Made by a program: the position numbers and the translations under genes. A stretch of DNA of 64,000 bases from NCBI GenBank assembly GCA_047967505.1, contig CM106540.1; one strand, written 5' to 3'. A model generated the notes under the pieces. The model had not been told where the DNA came from and ran no database searches. It saw only the letters and a list, made by a program, of their open reading frames with translations. Source of the DNA: Dipteris shenzhenensis (Eukaryota > Polypodiophyta > Polypodiopsida > Gleicheniales). Each line of letters starts with the position of its first letter. The first letter of the stretch is position 1. Shown here in pieces: positions 1 through 10,480 of this stretch.

Positions 1-1108
1 TACTGGGATATTTTGGTAAAGACAATATTAGAAAAAGCAATTTATTATTCAATTGAAATACCGCATGACAATTTGAAGCATTGTACTATTATACAAAATG
101 ATGCTTAGAATTTGATTTATATTGAATCAATTTGTTGAATTAAAGTATAAATATAGATATAGAGATATATAAATATACATGTATATTTATATTTGCATTC
201 ATAGTTTTATATATATGTGGTTATGTATGTATGTATACATATTTTTTTGCTCTTATATACTTATTCTTATTGATTTATTATTTTAAATTGCTTTTCAAAT
301 GTGTTTGATTCCCCCTTCGATCATGTAAATGTATTCTATTGTATAGGCCTTCATAGTACTCAATATATATGTTTAATTGATACTCTTCTAAATAAATAAA
401 TATAAACATGAATGTGTGTGTGTGAGCGCATTTGTCAATTGCTATTAGATTTCTTCTCATTGGTATTTAAGAATGGGAAACCTCTTTTGATTAAGTAAAA
501 GTGATTTACTATAGAATTTAAACCATCATAATCATGAGCATTAAACATATTTTACATTCAAACACTTACGAAACATGAGATATGTCATCATTTTGGGAAT
601 ATACATTGTATCTAGTGACGACTGTACACTCATCAACAATTTTTGCTTCAAAGTGAGACAACAAAATGGCATTGGACAAGGTATACTCAATGGCACAAAG
701 AATGGGGTATACCTAGAAATAATTTATTCCAAAGTCAAAATACATGACAAGACAAAAAAATGAACGGATGTACACTAGATGAAACATCATTAAGTGTGAA
801 TTTTAATTTTTGTTATCCTTACTTGTGACATGGATAACAACTATGGAGATGTGTTCTAAACCTTCCTTCCCAGTGTACCATAAAGTAATGTTGGATGGTG
901 GTGGCAGGTTAGTTTCTCTCCTTCAATTAATAAGAAAAATTTCAAAAAATCCAATGAGTGTACTGGGGTATTTTGGTAAAGACAATGTTAGAAAAAGCGA
1001 TTTACCATTCAATTGAAATACCTTATGACAATTTGAAGCATTGTACTATTATACAAGATGATGCTTAGAATTTGATTTGTATTAAATCAATTTGTTGAAT
1101 TAAAGTTC
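1..1108. repeat. Pair of ~145-bp direct repeats spaced 960 bp apart
   Basis: Bases 1-145 recur nearly unchanged at 961-1105; both begin TACTGGG(A/G)TATTTTGG and end near TTGTTGAATTAAAGT. The spacing is exactly 960 bp. The DNA between is AT-rich, with small open frames at 575-763 and 810-1016 that match no family I recognise. The repeat runs off the window edge, so this may be a 960-bp tandem unit or the ends of a degraded element. No TG...CA termini or primer site was found to support LTRs. Confidence 0.75.
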
Positions 1109-1140
1109 AACAATGCAGAGAGTTGATTTGCATATGTTTT

Positions 1141-1142
1141 GT

Positions 1143-1177
<35 letters not shown>

Positions 1178-1262
1178 TATACATATACATATACACATAA
1201 CGTGCATACATACATACATACATACATTTATATTTATATTTATTTGTTTGTTTGTTTGTTAT
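1141..1262. repeat. Compound microsatellite (CA)n, (TACA)n, (TTTG)n
   Basis: A CA run at about 1145-1172 passes into ATACAT and TACA runs, then TTTATA and TTTG repeats. It is simple sequence; the open frame over it (1202-1468) is a by-product and not a gene. Confidence 0.9.
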
Positions 1263-1289
1263 TTATTTTAATGCACTTATGTATTTATT

Positions 1290-2675
1290 TATGTCCAAAC
1301 CAACTCCTAAAATGCCAAAAAATTGGGACACTTTTGCACATCAAATGCCTAAGGCTAAACCCACCAAAAATTGGGCATTTAGCCATGATTACCACTCATT
1401 TTAAAATGCTTAGTGAAAGTGGCCAAATGACTACTTTTTGGGGGGTTCAGCCAATGCAACAAACTTGAAAATGTGCCCTATTTTGTTCCAAAATTCTTGG
1501 ATTTTGGTCACCCTTATATACGTATTCTACTAGAAACTTCACCATTTGTCCAAACCAACCCCCAAAAATGCCAAAGTTAGGACACATTTGCATATCAGCT
1601 GCCCAGGCTAGACCTCCCAAAAAGTAAAATGCTTAGTGAAATTGGCCAAATGACCACTTTTTTAGGGCATCAAACCTAGAAATGTGCCCTAATTTTGTCC
1701 AATCTTTGGTATCATTCTTGGATTTTGGTCACTCCAACAGACTCCACATTCTACTAGTAGACACTTCACCATTTCTCCAAACCACCCCCAAAAAAATACC
1801 CCAAAATTGGGGCCCTTTTGCACATTAGGCGCCCTAACCAGACCCCCCATTAAGTGGTCATTTGACCATTGGTCAAATGGCCACTTTTTGGGGGTTCTGG
1901 CTAGGGCATCAGACCTAGAAATGTGCCCTATTGCCCCCCAAATTTTGGGGATCATTCTTGGCTTTTGGTGACCCTAACAGACACATTCTAGTGAAAACTT
2001 CACCATTTGGCTAAACCACCACCAAAAAATTGGGGCACTTTTGCACATTAGGTGCCCTAGCTAGAATCCCCAAAAAGTGGTTGTTTGGCCATAAAACGTT
2101 GTGAAAAAGGCCAAATGACCACCTTTTGGGGGGTCTAGACAAGGCAATAGACCTAGAAAAGTGCCCCATTTTTTCCCCAATTTTTTTGGATCATTCTTGG
2201 ATTTTGGTCACCCTTATAGACACATTCTACTGGAAAATTCACCATTTGTCCAAACCACCCAAAAAAATGCTAAAATTTTGGGACACTTTTGCACATAAGG
2301 TGCCCCTGCTAGACTCGCCACAAAGCGTTCATTTGGCCACAATGCTTAGTGAAAGGATCACTTTTTGGGGGCTCTCACTAGGGCATCAGACCTAGAAATG
2401 TGCCCTTTTTTCCCCCAATTTTTTGGATCATTATTGGATTTTGGTCACCATAGCAGACACATTCTACTAAAAACTCACCTTTTGTCCAAACCATGCCAAA
2501 AAAAAACAAAAAAATTGGGGCACTTTTACACATCAGGCATCCTAGCCAGACCGCCAAAAAAGTGGTCATTTGGTCCCTTTCACTAATAGCGTTTCAAATT
2601 TCTTAGTGAAAGTGGCCAAATGACCACTTTATTGAGGGTCTGGTGGCCAGGGCATCAGACTTGGAAATGTATATA
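1290..2675. repeat. Degenerate ~235-bp satellite, five to six units, each with a long inverted repeat
   Basis: The anchor TTGGATTTTGGTCA (and variants) recurs near 1497, 1719, 1950, 2198 and 2434, so units are about 222-246 bp. Each unit carries the blocks CACTTTTGCACAT, GCCCTAGCTAGACC, AGTGGTCATTTGGCC and their reverse complements. In the clearest unit the arms are 1828-1867 and 1871-1910 around TTTGACCATTGGTCAAA, and weaker pairing extends to about 1798-1952. Open frames on both strands here (1689-1955, 2126-2586) follow from the repeats and are not taken as genes. Confidence 0.8.
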
Positions 2676-2679
2676 GCTA

Positions 2680-2681
2680 CA

Positions 2682-2723
<42 letters not shown>

Positions 2724-2743
2724 GGGGTAGCGAGGGGAGAGAG

Positions 2744-2796
<53 letters not shown>

Positions 2797-2935
2797 TATC
2801 CATTGATATTTGTATATATAGATATATACAGATACGCATAGATAAAAATATATAGACATATGCATGTGTGTGTGTGTGTGTGTGCGTGCGTCATGCATCT
2901 GCATGTGCATGTGTGTACACACACACACACAAGAC
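2680..2935. repeat. Compound microsatellites (CA)n, (GA)n, (TG)n
   Basis: CA repeats lie at about 2682-2720, GA repeats at about 2749-2791, a TG run near 2864-2884 and a short CA run near 2919-2932. The minus-strand frames over this stretch are Ser/Leu and Cys/Val runs produced by dinucleotides. Confidence 0.92.
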
Positions 2936-4105
2936 TTTTATGTACATCCATTAGGAGTCTATGCGTAAGTCTCTCTACATACATAGATATATAAGAATCT
3001 TATGATTCGAAGAGTCTATATCTATGCGTGTGTGTAGATATAGATATACATTCTTTATATAGATACATATAAGACTCCGTATAAGGATACTATATATAAA
3101 TCTCATTAATCAATCTTTTGTCACAACTTATGAAAAAACTTGATAATGTTATCAAGTTGTGTCTTGATTCATGACACAACTCAATAACATCATTGAGCTT
3201 TGACATAATAAATGTAAAAAATAGTAAAATAACTATAACTTTTGAACCATAACTCCATTTTAGGAGCTTGATGGCTGAAAATCTAGAGCAAGAGCAAACT
3301 TATACACAAGTTTGCTGCTTATAGAGCTGTTCAAAATAGAGCAAACTTATAGAGCTACCTAGAAAACTTATGGGAGGCATTGCTTATAGACAAGTTTGTT
3401 GCCTATCATGAGGAGCTCAAACTTATATAATCTGGAGCACGAGAATTTCTTTCTATATTTATGACACAATTCGATGAGTTGAGTTCTATGAATAGTATTG
3501 ACTTTAAACATAACACATGACATGACATATATCAAGGTATGATTCAACCTCATATTTTTAAAATGTCCACTATTGGTCCTGCCTCTAAGATCAACCTAGT
3601 AGCATTTAAATCACATACAATGCGTTAGAGGTTGGGCTACTACGGTTGATCATGTTTATGATCCTTATGTGCATTACCTATTAATAATAGCAACATGTGA
3701 GTTAAAAATTTAAAACCGAGTTTTCTTTGGGAAATGTTTAATGAACAGATACTATAGAATGGGTTTGAGAAATTAAAACTTTGAAAGATAGTGCAGGTGC
3801 AAATTGGTTTGTTGCCAGAACTGTTTGCAATGGTGGGCCTAGGGATAAACTAGCAAGCAACGAGAGAACATAAGTTCTAGAAAGCAAATAAAATTTAAAG
3901 CAAAACTCGGAGAAGTGCAACCACAGAACCTGGGAACATTAAACCTCCAAAATTCGCACCTTTCCAGGCCTGGGAGAAGGTACGTAGGGTCTTGATCCGC
4001 GACGGTCAAGGTTAATCTTCCCCGAACCCAAGCCTTTGAGGGAGCATTTAAGTAAGTGCTATAGGATCGTCGAGACTTGAGTGGCCAACAAGTCCGCCAC
4101 CACGC
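2936..4105. other. Intergenic DNA upstream of the P-class PPR gene
   Basis: AT-rich with no recognisable gene. It contains a perfect 10-bp-arm inverted repeat at 3137-3158 (AACTTGATAA, spacer TG, TTATCAAGTT) followed by a weaker CTCAAT...ATTGAG pair. The last ~150 bp before the PPR start are more GC-rich and are the likely promoter/leader; no TATA box can be named with confidence. Confidence 0.5.
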
Positions 4106-6700
4106 ATGCCAAGCTCGCGAGCCATCGCCATTCCTTCAATTCTTGCCTCGCAAATTTCTCTCCCCACGCTTACAAGAGGTATCATTTGCCTTGTCAGGTA
4201 CTTCTCTTTTGATGGATCCGACATTGCACTCGATCATGAATTTATGTCTGCCCATGACCTTTGTCGGGCGGCGCTGGATCCGCTTCGTTCCAATTATAAA
4301 TCAAATTCAGCATTTATGGTTCTCTGTAAGGCTTGTAAATTGCAGGGGGCGTTGACTGTAATGAGGGAAGAATCTTTTACCTCTGGTGTTCTCTCTGCGA
4401 GTGCAATGATTTACCATCTATGCAGGGAAGACATGGTTTTCCAGGCTTATCTCCTTCTCTTAGAAGGACTTGACAATGGCCTTTTTTTCGAGGCTTCCAC
4501 GTACAATTATGTTTTAAGTAGACTTTGCAAGGCAAGAAAACTTTATCAAGGAAAGACAATGCTGGAGAAAATGTTTTTTCATGGTTGCAGGCCTAATGCA
4601 GCTTGTGTTAGGTCCCTTGTTGACGCTTTTTGCGAGGGGCAAAGACTGGATGAAGCTGAGAATGTTTTGTACTCCTCCATGGAAGCGGGTTATATGCCCG
4701 ATTCGTATACATGCAATACGCTTGTATCTGGTTTCTGCAATGCAGGCAAGGTGGATGAGGGTTTAAGGATTCTAAGAAATTTCGAATCGAAGGGCTGTCC
4801 TCGATCTGTGGTTACTTACAACATTTTGGTTGACGGATTTGTTAAATTCCAAAGGACAGAAGAGGCGAAGAAGCTCTTGCATGAAATGGCAAGGAAAAGC
4901 TGTCCACCAGATGTTATCACATACAACACGCTGCTACTGGGTTTGCTTAAGGCGCGCATGCTTGACGAGGTAGTCCAGTTGATGAATGTAATGGTTGAAA
5001 AAGGCTGTCTTCCCGATATTGTTACATACAATACCCTATTACGTGGGTTTTTCGAACTGGGCAAGGTTTTTGAGGCCTATAAGCTCGTTGGCATTATCTA
5101 TAGAAATGGACTCCACCCCAACGTCACCACATATAATATTCTTATTGCAGGCTCTTGCGAAGCAGGCAGGTTGGAAAAGGCGTTAGACTACTTCCAGAGA
5201 ATGATAGAAGGGAATAGTTGTATGCCAGATCATGTTACGTGTAATACACTTGTGCATGCCTTCTGTCGCAAGAAAAATTATGATGTGGCTCTTAAGGTCG
5301 TTAATGAATTGTCAGACAGGGGTTGTCAGCTAGATTCTTTTCCATTCAATGCTCTCATAGCAGGCTTCGCGAAATCAGGTGACGTGTCTCAAGCCTGTCA
5401 TCTTTTTGATACAATGATAAGAAAAGGGCTTGTGCCAAATGTGTTTGCGTATGATCCTATAATATCTGCTCTTTGCAAGAACCGTCAGTTGGAGGAAGCA
5501 TATAAATTCTATGAAGAAATGGAGGATGATGGATGTGTTCCCAACAGGGTAACTTACACCGTACTTGTGAAGAGCCTGTGCAAGGCAGACAGATTAGAAG
5601 ATGCCAGCAGGGTTGTATTCACAATGATTGAAAATAGTTTTTGCCCTGATGCTGCAAGTTACAGTGCTATAATTGGTGGCTTCTGCAAAGTAAAGAAAGT
5701 GGACACAGCCTGCGAGTTTACTCAAGAGATGGTGAGGAAAGGGTGTATTTCTGATGCTGTAGCCTATGGTTCTCTTGTCAAAGGTCTCAAGGAGCTTGCC
5801 TTGCTAGAGCAAGCAGAAGTTTTGTTCACAAGAATGAGTGAAATGGGCTTTCCTATAACAGTGAAAGCATACAACACATTAATGGAGGCATTCTGTGGAT
5901 TGAATGAAATGGCAAAGGCTATGGAATTGTTCAGAACCCTTGATCAAAGAGGATTGGAACCTGACGCTGCAACCTTTAAGGTCCTGGTTAGAGGGTTTTT
6001 AAAGAGAGAGCAATTGGATGAGGCAAGCTATATATTAGACAAAATGCTAAAGAGTGGTTTTGAGCCAGATGATTCCTTTTGGTCCACGTTGATTGAAGGA
6101 TTTTGTATAAAGGGAAAAATGCACAAGGTCAAGCGCCTGTTTCTGCTCATGACCAATCAAGGTGGGAGATTAGTGGAAGTCGCTTACAAGGCTTTACTTG
6201 ATGGTTTTTTGAAGAGAGGGATGTTGAACAAAGCATGCGATTTGCTGGAGGAGATGAGGAAGAAAAACCTCCTACCTCATGTTGCTATCTGTATCGCGTG
6301 GATTCATAATTTCTGTCATAGAGGGAGACTCGATATGGCGAAGTCACTTTTGGAGGATGTAAAAAGGAAAGGTTTCCTTCCCGATGTAAGTACATACAAC
6401 ACAGTGCTAATTGGTATGAGTAGGGATGGCAACTTGGATGAAGTCCACACATTAGTGGAAGAGATGTTGAATCATTGCCTTACTCCTGCTGCAGAACCCA
6501 GTAACTCACTGCTGTTTGGTATCTACAAGCAAGGCAATCTGATCCAAGCATATGCACTTTCACAGAGGCTGATAGAACGTGGTACAATATTGGATAGCAC
6601 TGTTTGTAATACTTTATTAGATGGCCTTTTTAAAGCTGACAGAGTTGAAGAGGCCTTAAATCTAATATCTCAAACCACAGGTGAGGTTCTAAGTACCTAA
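4106..6700 (+). CDS. P-class pentatricopeptide repeat protein, 864 aa, intronless
   Basis: PPR proteins are helical-repeat RNA-binding proteins that act mostly in mitochondria or plastids, in RNA stability, splicing, cleavage or translation. Residues 1-94 are N-terminal, with a Ser/Arg/Ile-rich, acid-poor start that suits an organelle transit peptide. Residues 95-129 look like a decayed repeat. From residue 130, 20 consecutive 35- or 36-residue motifs run to about 830, plus a partial one to 864. Typical forms are VVTYNILVDGFVK and VITYNTLLLGLLK with terminal PD or PN. Nearly all motifs are 35 long and there is no E or DYW tail, so it is P-class. The frame is open throughout and ends TAATAA. 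The start chosen is the first Met of the frame. Repeats 13 and 15-20 are more divergent than 3-9. The RNA target is unknown. One other frame at 4077-4355 is a shadow. Confidence 0.93.
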   Translation: MPSSRAIAIPSILASQISLPTLTRGIICLVRYFSFDGSDIALDHEFMSAHDLCRAALDPLRSNYKSNSAFMVLCKACKLQGALTVMREESFTSGVLSASAMIYHLCREDMVFQAYLLLLEGLDNGLFFEASTYNYVLSRLCKARKLYQGKTMLEKMFFHGCRPNAACVRSLVDAFCEGQRLDEAENVLYSSMEAGYMPDSYTCNTLVSGFCNAGKVDEGLRILRNFESKGCPRSVVTYNILVDGFVKFQRTEEAKKLLHEMARKSCPPDVITYNTLLLGLLKARMLDEVVQLMNVMVEKGCLPDIVTYNTLLRGFFELGKVFEAYKLVGIIYRNGLHPNVTTYNILIAGSCEAGRLEKALDYFQRMIEGNSCMPDHVTCNTLVHAFCRKKNYDVALKVVNELSDRGCQLDSFPFNALIAGFAKSGDVSQACHLFDTMIRKGLVPNVFAYDPIISALCKNRQLEEAYKFYEEMEDDGCVPNRVTYTVLVKSLCKADRLEDASRVVFTMIENSFCPDAASYSAIIGGFCKVKKVDTACEFTQEMVRKGCISDAVAYGSLVKGLKELALLEQAEVLFTRMSEMGFPITVKAYNTLMEAFCGLNEMAKAMELFRTLDQRGLEPDAATFKVLVRGFLKREQLDEASYILDKMLKSGFEPDDSFWSTLIEGFCIKGKMHKVKRLFLLMTNQGGRLVEVAYKALLDGFLKRGMLNKACDLLEEMRKKNLLPHVAICIAWIHNFCHRGRLDMAKSLLEDVKRKGFLPDVSTYNTVLIGMSRDGNLDEVHTLVEEMLNHCLTPAAEPSNSLLFGIYKQGNLIQAYALSQRLIERGTILDSTVCNTLLDGLFKADRVEEALNLISQTTGEVLST

Positions 6701-7230
6701 TAAGTTTGAACGTAATCAATCAGTTTCTGATTGCCCCAAATTTTTGAAAGAAATATACAGTTCACCCTCGTCATACCCCATAGAAATCATGAATCTTTTG
6801 ATACGGGATTCGTGTTTCAGGATACTAGCTGTAGTACGAGGTGTATGACCATTGAATTCTTATTGGGCTCTCGTAACATTTAGGATTGTTATTAGTTCTG
6901 GACTTGCACGTGGAGAGGTTTGTGTCTTTACTGGGACTGTCCTCGGTAAGATAACCTTTGCAAAAAATATAATCACCTGGCTAAACCATGGTTAACCAAA
7001 GTAGGACAACAAATATGATGCAAAATGCTTCTCCTACCACCTGAACTGTGGATCTTTGCATTTGCCCGTAGTCTTCTCGACAACTGCAGACTGCTTTCCC
7101 AAGGTGCCTGGTGTGCCTTGTTTAAAGCTATGGCTAAACCCATCACAACGTAGCTGCTTGGGGTAGGCGTCGATGTTGGATTGGGGCTACCTACTTGTGG
7201 CAGGAACAAGTACTAACTCTTTTCTCAGGA
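6701..7230. other. Downstream flank of the PPR gene, no gene seen
   Basis: Presumed 3' UTR and intergenic DNA. No domain-bearing frame on either strand, no transposon hallmark and no tandem repeat stands out. The 78-aa minus-strand frame at 6973-7209 resembles nothing I know. Confidence 0.4.
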
Positions 7231-7366
7231 CTATCTCACTAGAGCGGAAGCGTGAACTGGTTTGAAATAGGTGAAACACGTGTGCTTGCATGCGAGCACT
7301 ATCTCACTAGAGCGGAAGTGTGAACTGGTTTGAAAGAGGTGAAACACATGTGCTTGCATGCGAGCA
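7231..7366. repeat. Two tandem copies of a 68-bp unit
   Basis: Copy 1 is 7231-7298 and copy 2 is 7299-7366. Both start CTATCTCACTAGAGCGGAAG and end TGCATGCGAGCA and differ at only a few bases. The small open frames spanning the duplication (7231-7557 minus, 7320-7586 plus) have no recognisable product. Confidence 0.9.
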
Positions 7367-7805
7367 TCACTGGGTTCAACTAGCCCCCAATTTAGTGTAT
7401 TTACTGTATTTGTCCGCCAAAAGGGTAAATAATTACAAGTCAATTGTAAAAATGAAAACCTTCCTGATGGCATGGCCAGGGAGTGGAGGGGGGCAGACTG
7501 CTCCTTCCCTAGAAGGCTGCAGACGGGGCTCTGCTGAAGGCTCAATGAAGAGCTCAAGGCTGGGGCTGAAACTGCTGAAAGGATAATTAGAATGAAGGGG
7601 AGAGGGTAGGGCGTTATAGTTTATGGCATCTCATGTGTAGTGAGAGGGGCCTCTTTGTCCCAGAGAGAGGAGTAGGCACATATTCTGGGGGGGGGGAACA
7701 GGTATCTGAGCATAATTGCTAGGGTCAGGGCAGACCTCAGGCTGGCCTGTTTGAGGCTGGCTCGGGCAGGCCAACTAGGCCCAAGGTTAGGGCAGGGGTG
7801 GGGCA
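7367..7805. other. Purine-rich, G-rich flank before an LTR-like start
   Basis: No gene recognised. The end of the stretch, AGGGCAGGGGTGGGGCA at about 7788-7805, followed by TGTTAG, looks like a polypurine tract next to an LTR start on the plus strand, but no matching second LTR was found. Confidence 0.35.
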
Positions 7806-9416
7806 TGTTAGAAAATACCCAACAGAGGGTACACGCAGCGGAAGACTTATAGTAATGCCCAGGAGCTCACACAGTGTGCGGTGTGGGTGTGGAATCACAA
7901 ACTTCTTTACTTATGTGCATACAATAGGTGTGTAGACTCATCAATAGACAATGAACCAACCAGATAGAGAAACCACCAAAATATATATTTCCGTCCACAA
8001 CTATGGACACAATACAAAAGAGACAGATCCAGAGTCCCACCAATGATGTGGTCCTCTGATCTTACCACAAGGTCCTTCTCCTATCAGCTGGCTATCTCTA
8101 GTCTCGAGCCCGCGTGCTCCACCTCGAGCGTCTGTAGACTTTCGGTCTACTGCCTGTGAATCAGCCTAGGTGGGCAGCCCCTGCCAAGCTTTGTCTGCAG
8201 CACATAGATCCCTGTTCCATTGCTCCAACCTGCTTGTGAATGGCTGCTCCAGAAGATGATGATCTCAGCAACCTTTTGCCCGAGAAGACAGTCTAGGTTC
8301 AGCCTCTCCTTGGCTAAGTCTGCAGCCCTTCAAGCACCCTCTCACCTCCTGGATATAGGTCCAGAGGGTGGCTTCCTGCTGCTCCTTTCTGCCTCCTGGA
8401 ATGCTGCTATGCTGGATATGAGAAATGAGGCCTGAAGCCTCTCCTTTTATAGGCCCTGAGGCCTGGCAAAAATACCGACCAGTCTGCCCTGACTGGGCCA
8501 ACTGGACAGACTAGGTTGGCTGGCCCAACCGACCTGGTTGGCTCAGCCCAACCAGCCCTATATAAGGGCCCTTTGCTGGCCCCTTCCAGTGCAGGGTCCA
8601 GGCCCATAGGTCCGGCCCTTTTCCAGGCCCTTCTGCAGGTTGCAATCCTGCCCACAAGGCACGCCTCTGCTCCTGCTATGCTGCACCATGTGCCAGCTCT
8701 GCTTGCAGGTCGTGTCCCTGCCTGTAGACACCTGCCATGCTACTGTATAGGGGCCGTACCTGTCCGTACAGGTCCTGCTGTCCTGACCTGCCTGTACCGC
8801 GCCATCATCAGGGTCTTGCTGCAGTCCACTGAGTGCCTCATGCCAGGCCTGATCCAAGACACTGTGTCCCCGCCATCTTCCTGCACATGAGCTGCTCCTG
8901 ATGTAGCCTTTCATCCTTGGGATACCCCACCAACCATGAATGCTCCAGATCTGTCCCAGATCCACACATCCAGGTAATCTCTCTTTGGGCACATCTTGCC
9001 CTAGGTCTCCCTCCCCCACGCTCTCCTCATTTGGGGGCTTACACATGGGGAGGTGACCTTTCCAACAGGGCACTGTCTGGGCACCCAACCAGGTCGCATT
9101 ACATGTGCCTGGTCTGGACAACCCGACCTAACCCAACCCTGTTTGGGTCGGGTCAGCTCGACCTGTTGGTCATGTCAGGCCAACCATATGGTCGTCCAAT
9201 CAGCCTGCGCAGGCCGACCAGGATGGGAAAGGACCTATTTATAGGCCCTCCCTCTGACACTTATACTTAGTCACTTGGCTCACTCAGTTATGGTGCCTAA
9301 AAGTTGCAGACCAGAAGGTCTAGAAGTCAAGGATAAGTTTCCACAAGATGTTGAAACTTGGCTTATGGAGCTCCACTTGCCTCCCTTTCTATACAGTTGC
9401 TATTGTCTAATCTTGT

Positions 9417-9459
<43 letters not shown>

Positions 9460-10480
9460 TGCTTCCACACATGCACTATGTTGACAGAGAGCTGGTCCTA
9501 GAAGACCCGACTGGAATCAGGCCGACTGGGTCTGTTACAGCCTGACTCCTGATGTGGCTCTGCCTGGCTGATGATGTGGCACCTGCTGATTTAGCAGGCA
9601 GTACGGCTGCCCCCGGACCCTCGTAGTACAACATCTACTATGAGGATGCCTTGTGGCTGACATTGCTACTTGCGTGGCCTGGCCTTGTGTCCTGTAGTGT
9701 TGTATGGCTGCCTGTGTGGCTGTATGGCTGTGAGCTGACCTGGCTATCAGTCAGATGCTTGTAAGATAAGCCTTACAACTTGGTTGCACTTTCTAGGGGC
9801 AGGTGTGTTTCCTTGAGAGAAAGGGTCTATTTGTGAATCATTGGAATGTCAAGAGGTTATGGGTCAATGCTGCCGCGCATGTTAGCATAAGCCACGGACT
9901 CTTAATGCAGACCAAGGGATGGTGTGGAGTCCACAATGGCCTGTCATATGCGGGCCCAGAATTGTGCCATGGTTGTACTGCCATAAGGGAAGTAGATGAT
10001 TTACCATTGGGTAACGGTTTGTCTGCCACTTGGGCAGCAACAAGGCTGCCATTTGTGCGGCACATAAGGTTGCCACGTGGGCAGCAGAATAGACCAGCCA
10101 GGTGGGCTGGAAGGCCAGAACATAGGAGGCTTTATATAGGGCAAGAAAATGCTTGGTATAGACCCAACCAGGCGAAGGATTGATCCCCTTGGAGTCGGGT
10201 GATGTAGAGGTCTTAGTCACCAGTAGGGCAGGGTTCAGTCCATTTTGTGGGGTCGGCCCAGATCAGGGTGGTCATCCATCTACATGGCCTGGTTGGCCAA
10301 ATATGAAGGGTGAAGGCAGGCAGCCCTGCCTCTATATAGAGGGTCCTTTGGACCTCAATCTCCTTCCACCAACTGAAGCCTGTCATAGGCACGCCGAAAG
10401 GAGGAGGGAGTACAAGAAGAATTGGAGCATATCTTGGTGCCCAGTTTGCTCAGAGAAAGGAACCCCTTGCCTGTAAGGCT
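7806..10480. mobile_element. GC-rich transposon-derived non-coding DNA with LTR-type TATA modules
   Basis: This stretch is markedly more GC-rich than the rest and full of GGCC, GGTTGGCC and CAACC words. It holds several core-promoter-like modules: CCTATAAAAGG read on the minus strand at 8441-8453, CCCTATATAAGGG on the plus strand near 8557-8568, GGCCTATAAATAGG on the minus strand at 9235-9248, and CCTATATAAAG on the minus strand at 10131-10140. No gag, pol or other domain is readable; the 187-aa minus frame at 8558-9121 is not recognised. I infer decayed solo LTRs or internal non-coding parts of LTR elements, mainly in minus orientation. Boundaries are not resolved. Confidence 0.4.
9420..9457. 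repeat. (TC)n microsatellite
   Basis: An almost pure TC dinucleotide run of about 18 units. Confidence 0.97.

Noticed and set aside
2603-2984. Minus-strand frames with Cys/Val and Ser/Leu runs
   Set aside because: They arise from CA and GA dinucleotide repeats.
4377-5186. Several 60-90-aa frames on both strands within the P-class PPR gene
   Set aside because: They are shadow frames of a gene with an unambiguous repeat structure.
8558-9121. 187-aa minus-strand open frame in the GC-rich block
   Set aside because: It has no recognisable domain, overlaps an equally open plus-strand frame, and GC-rich DNA has few stop codons by chance.
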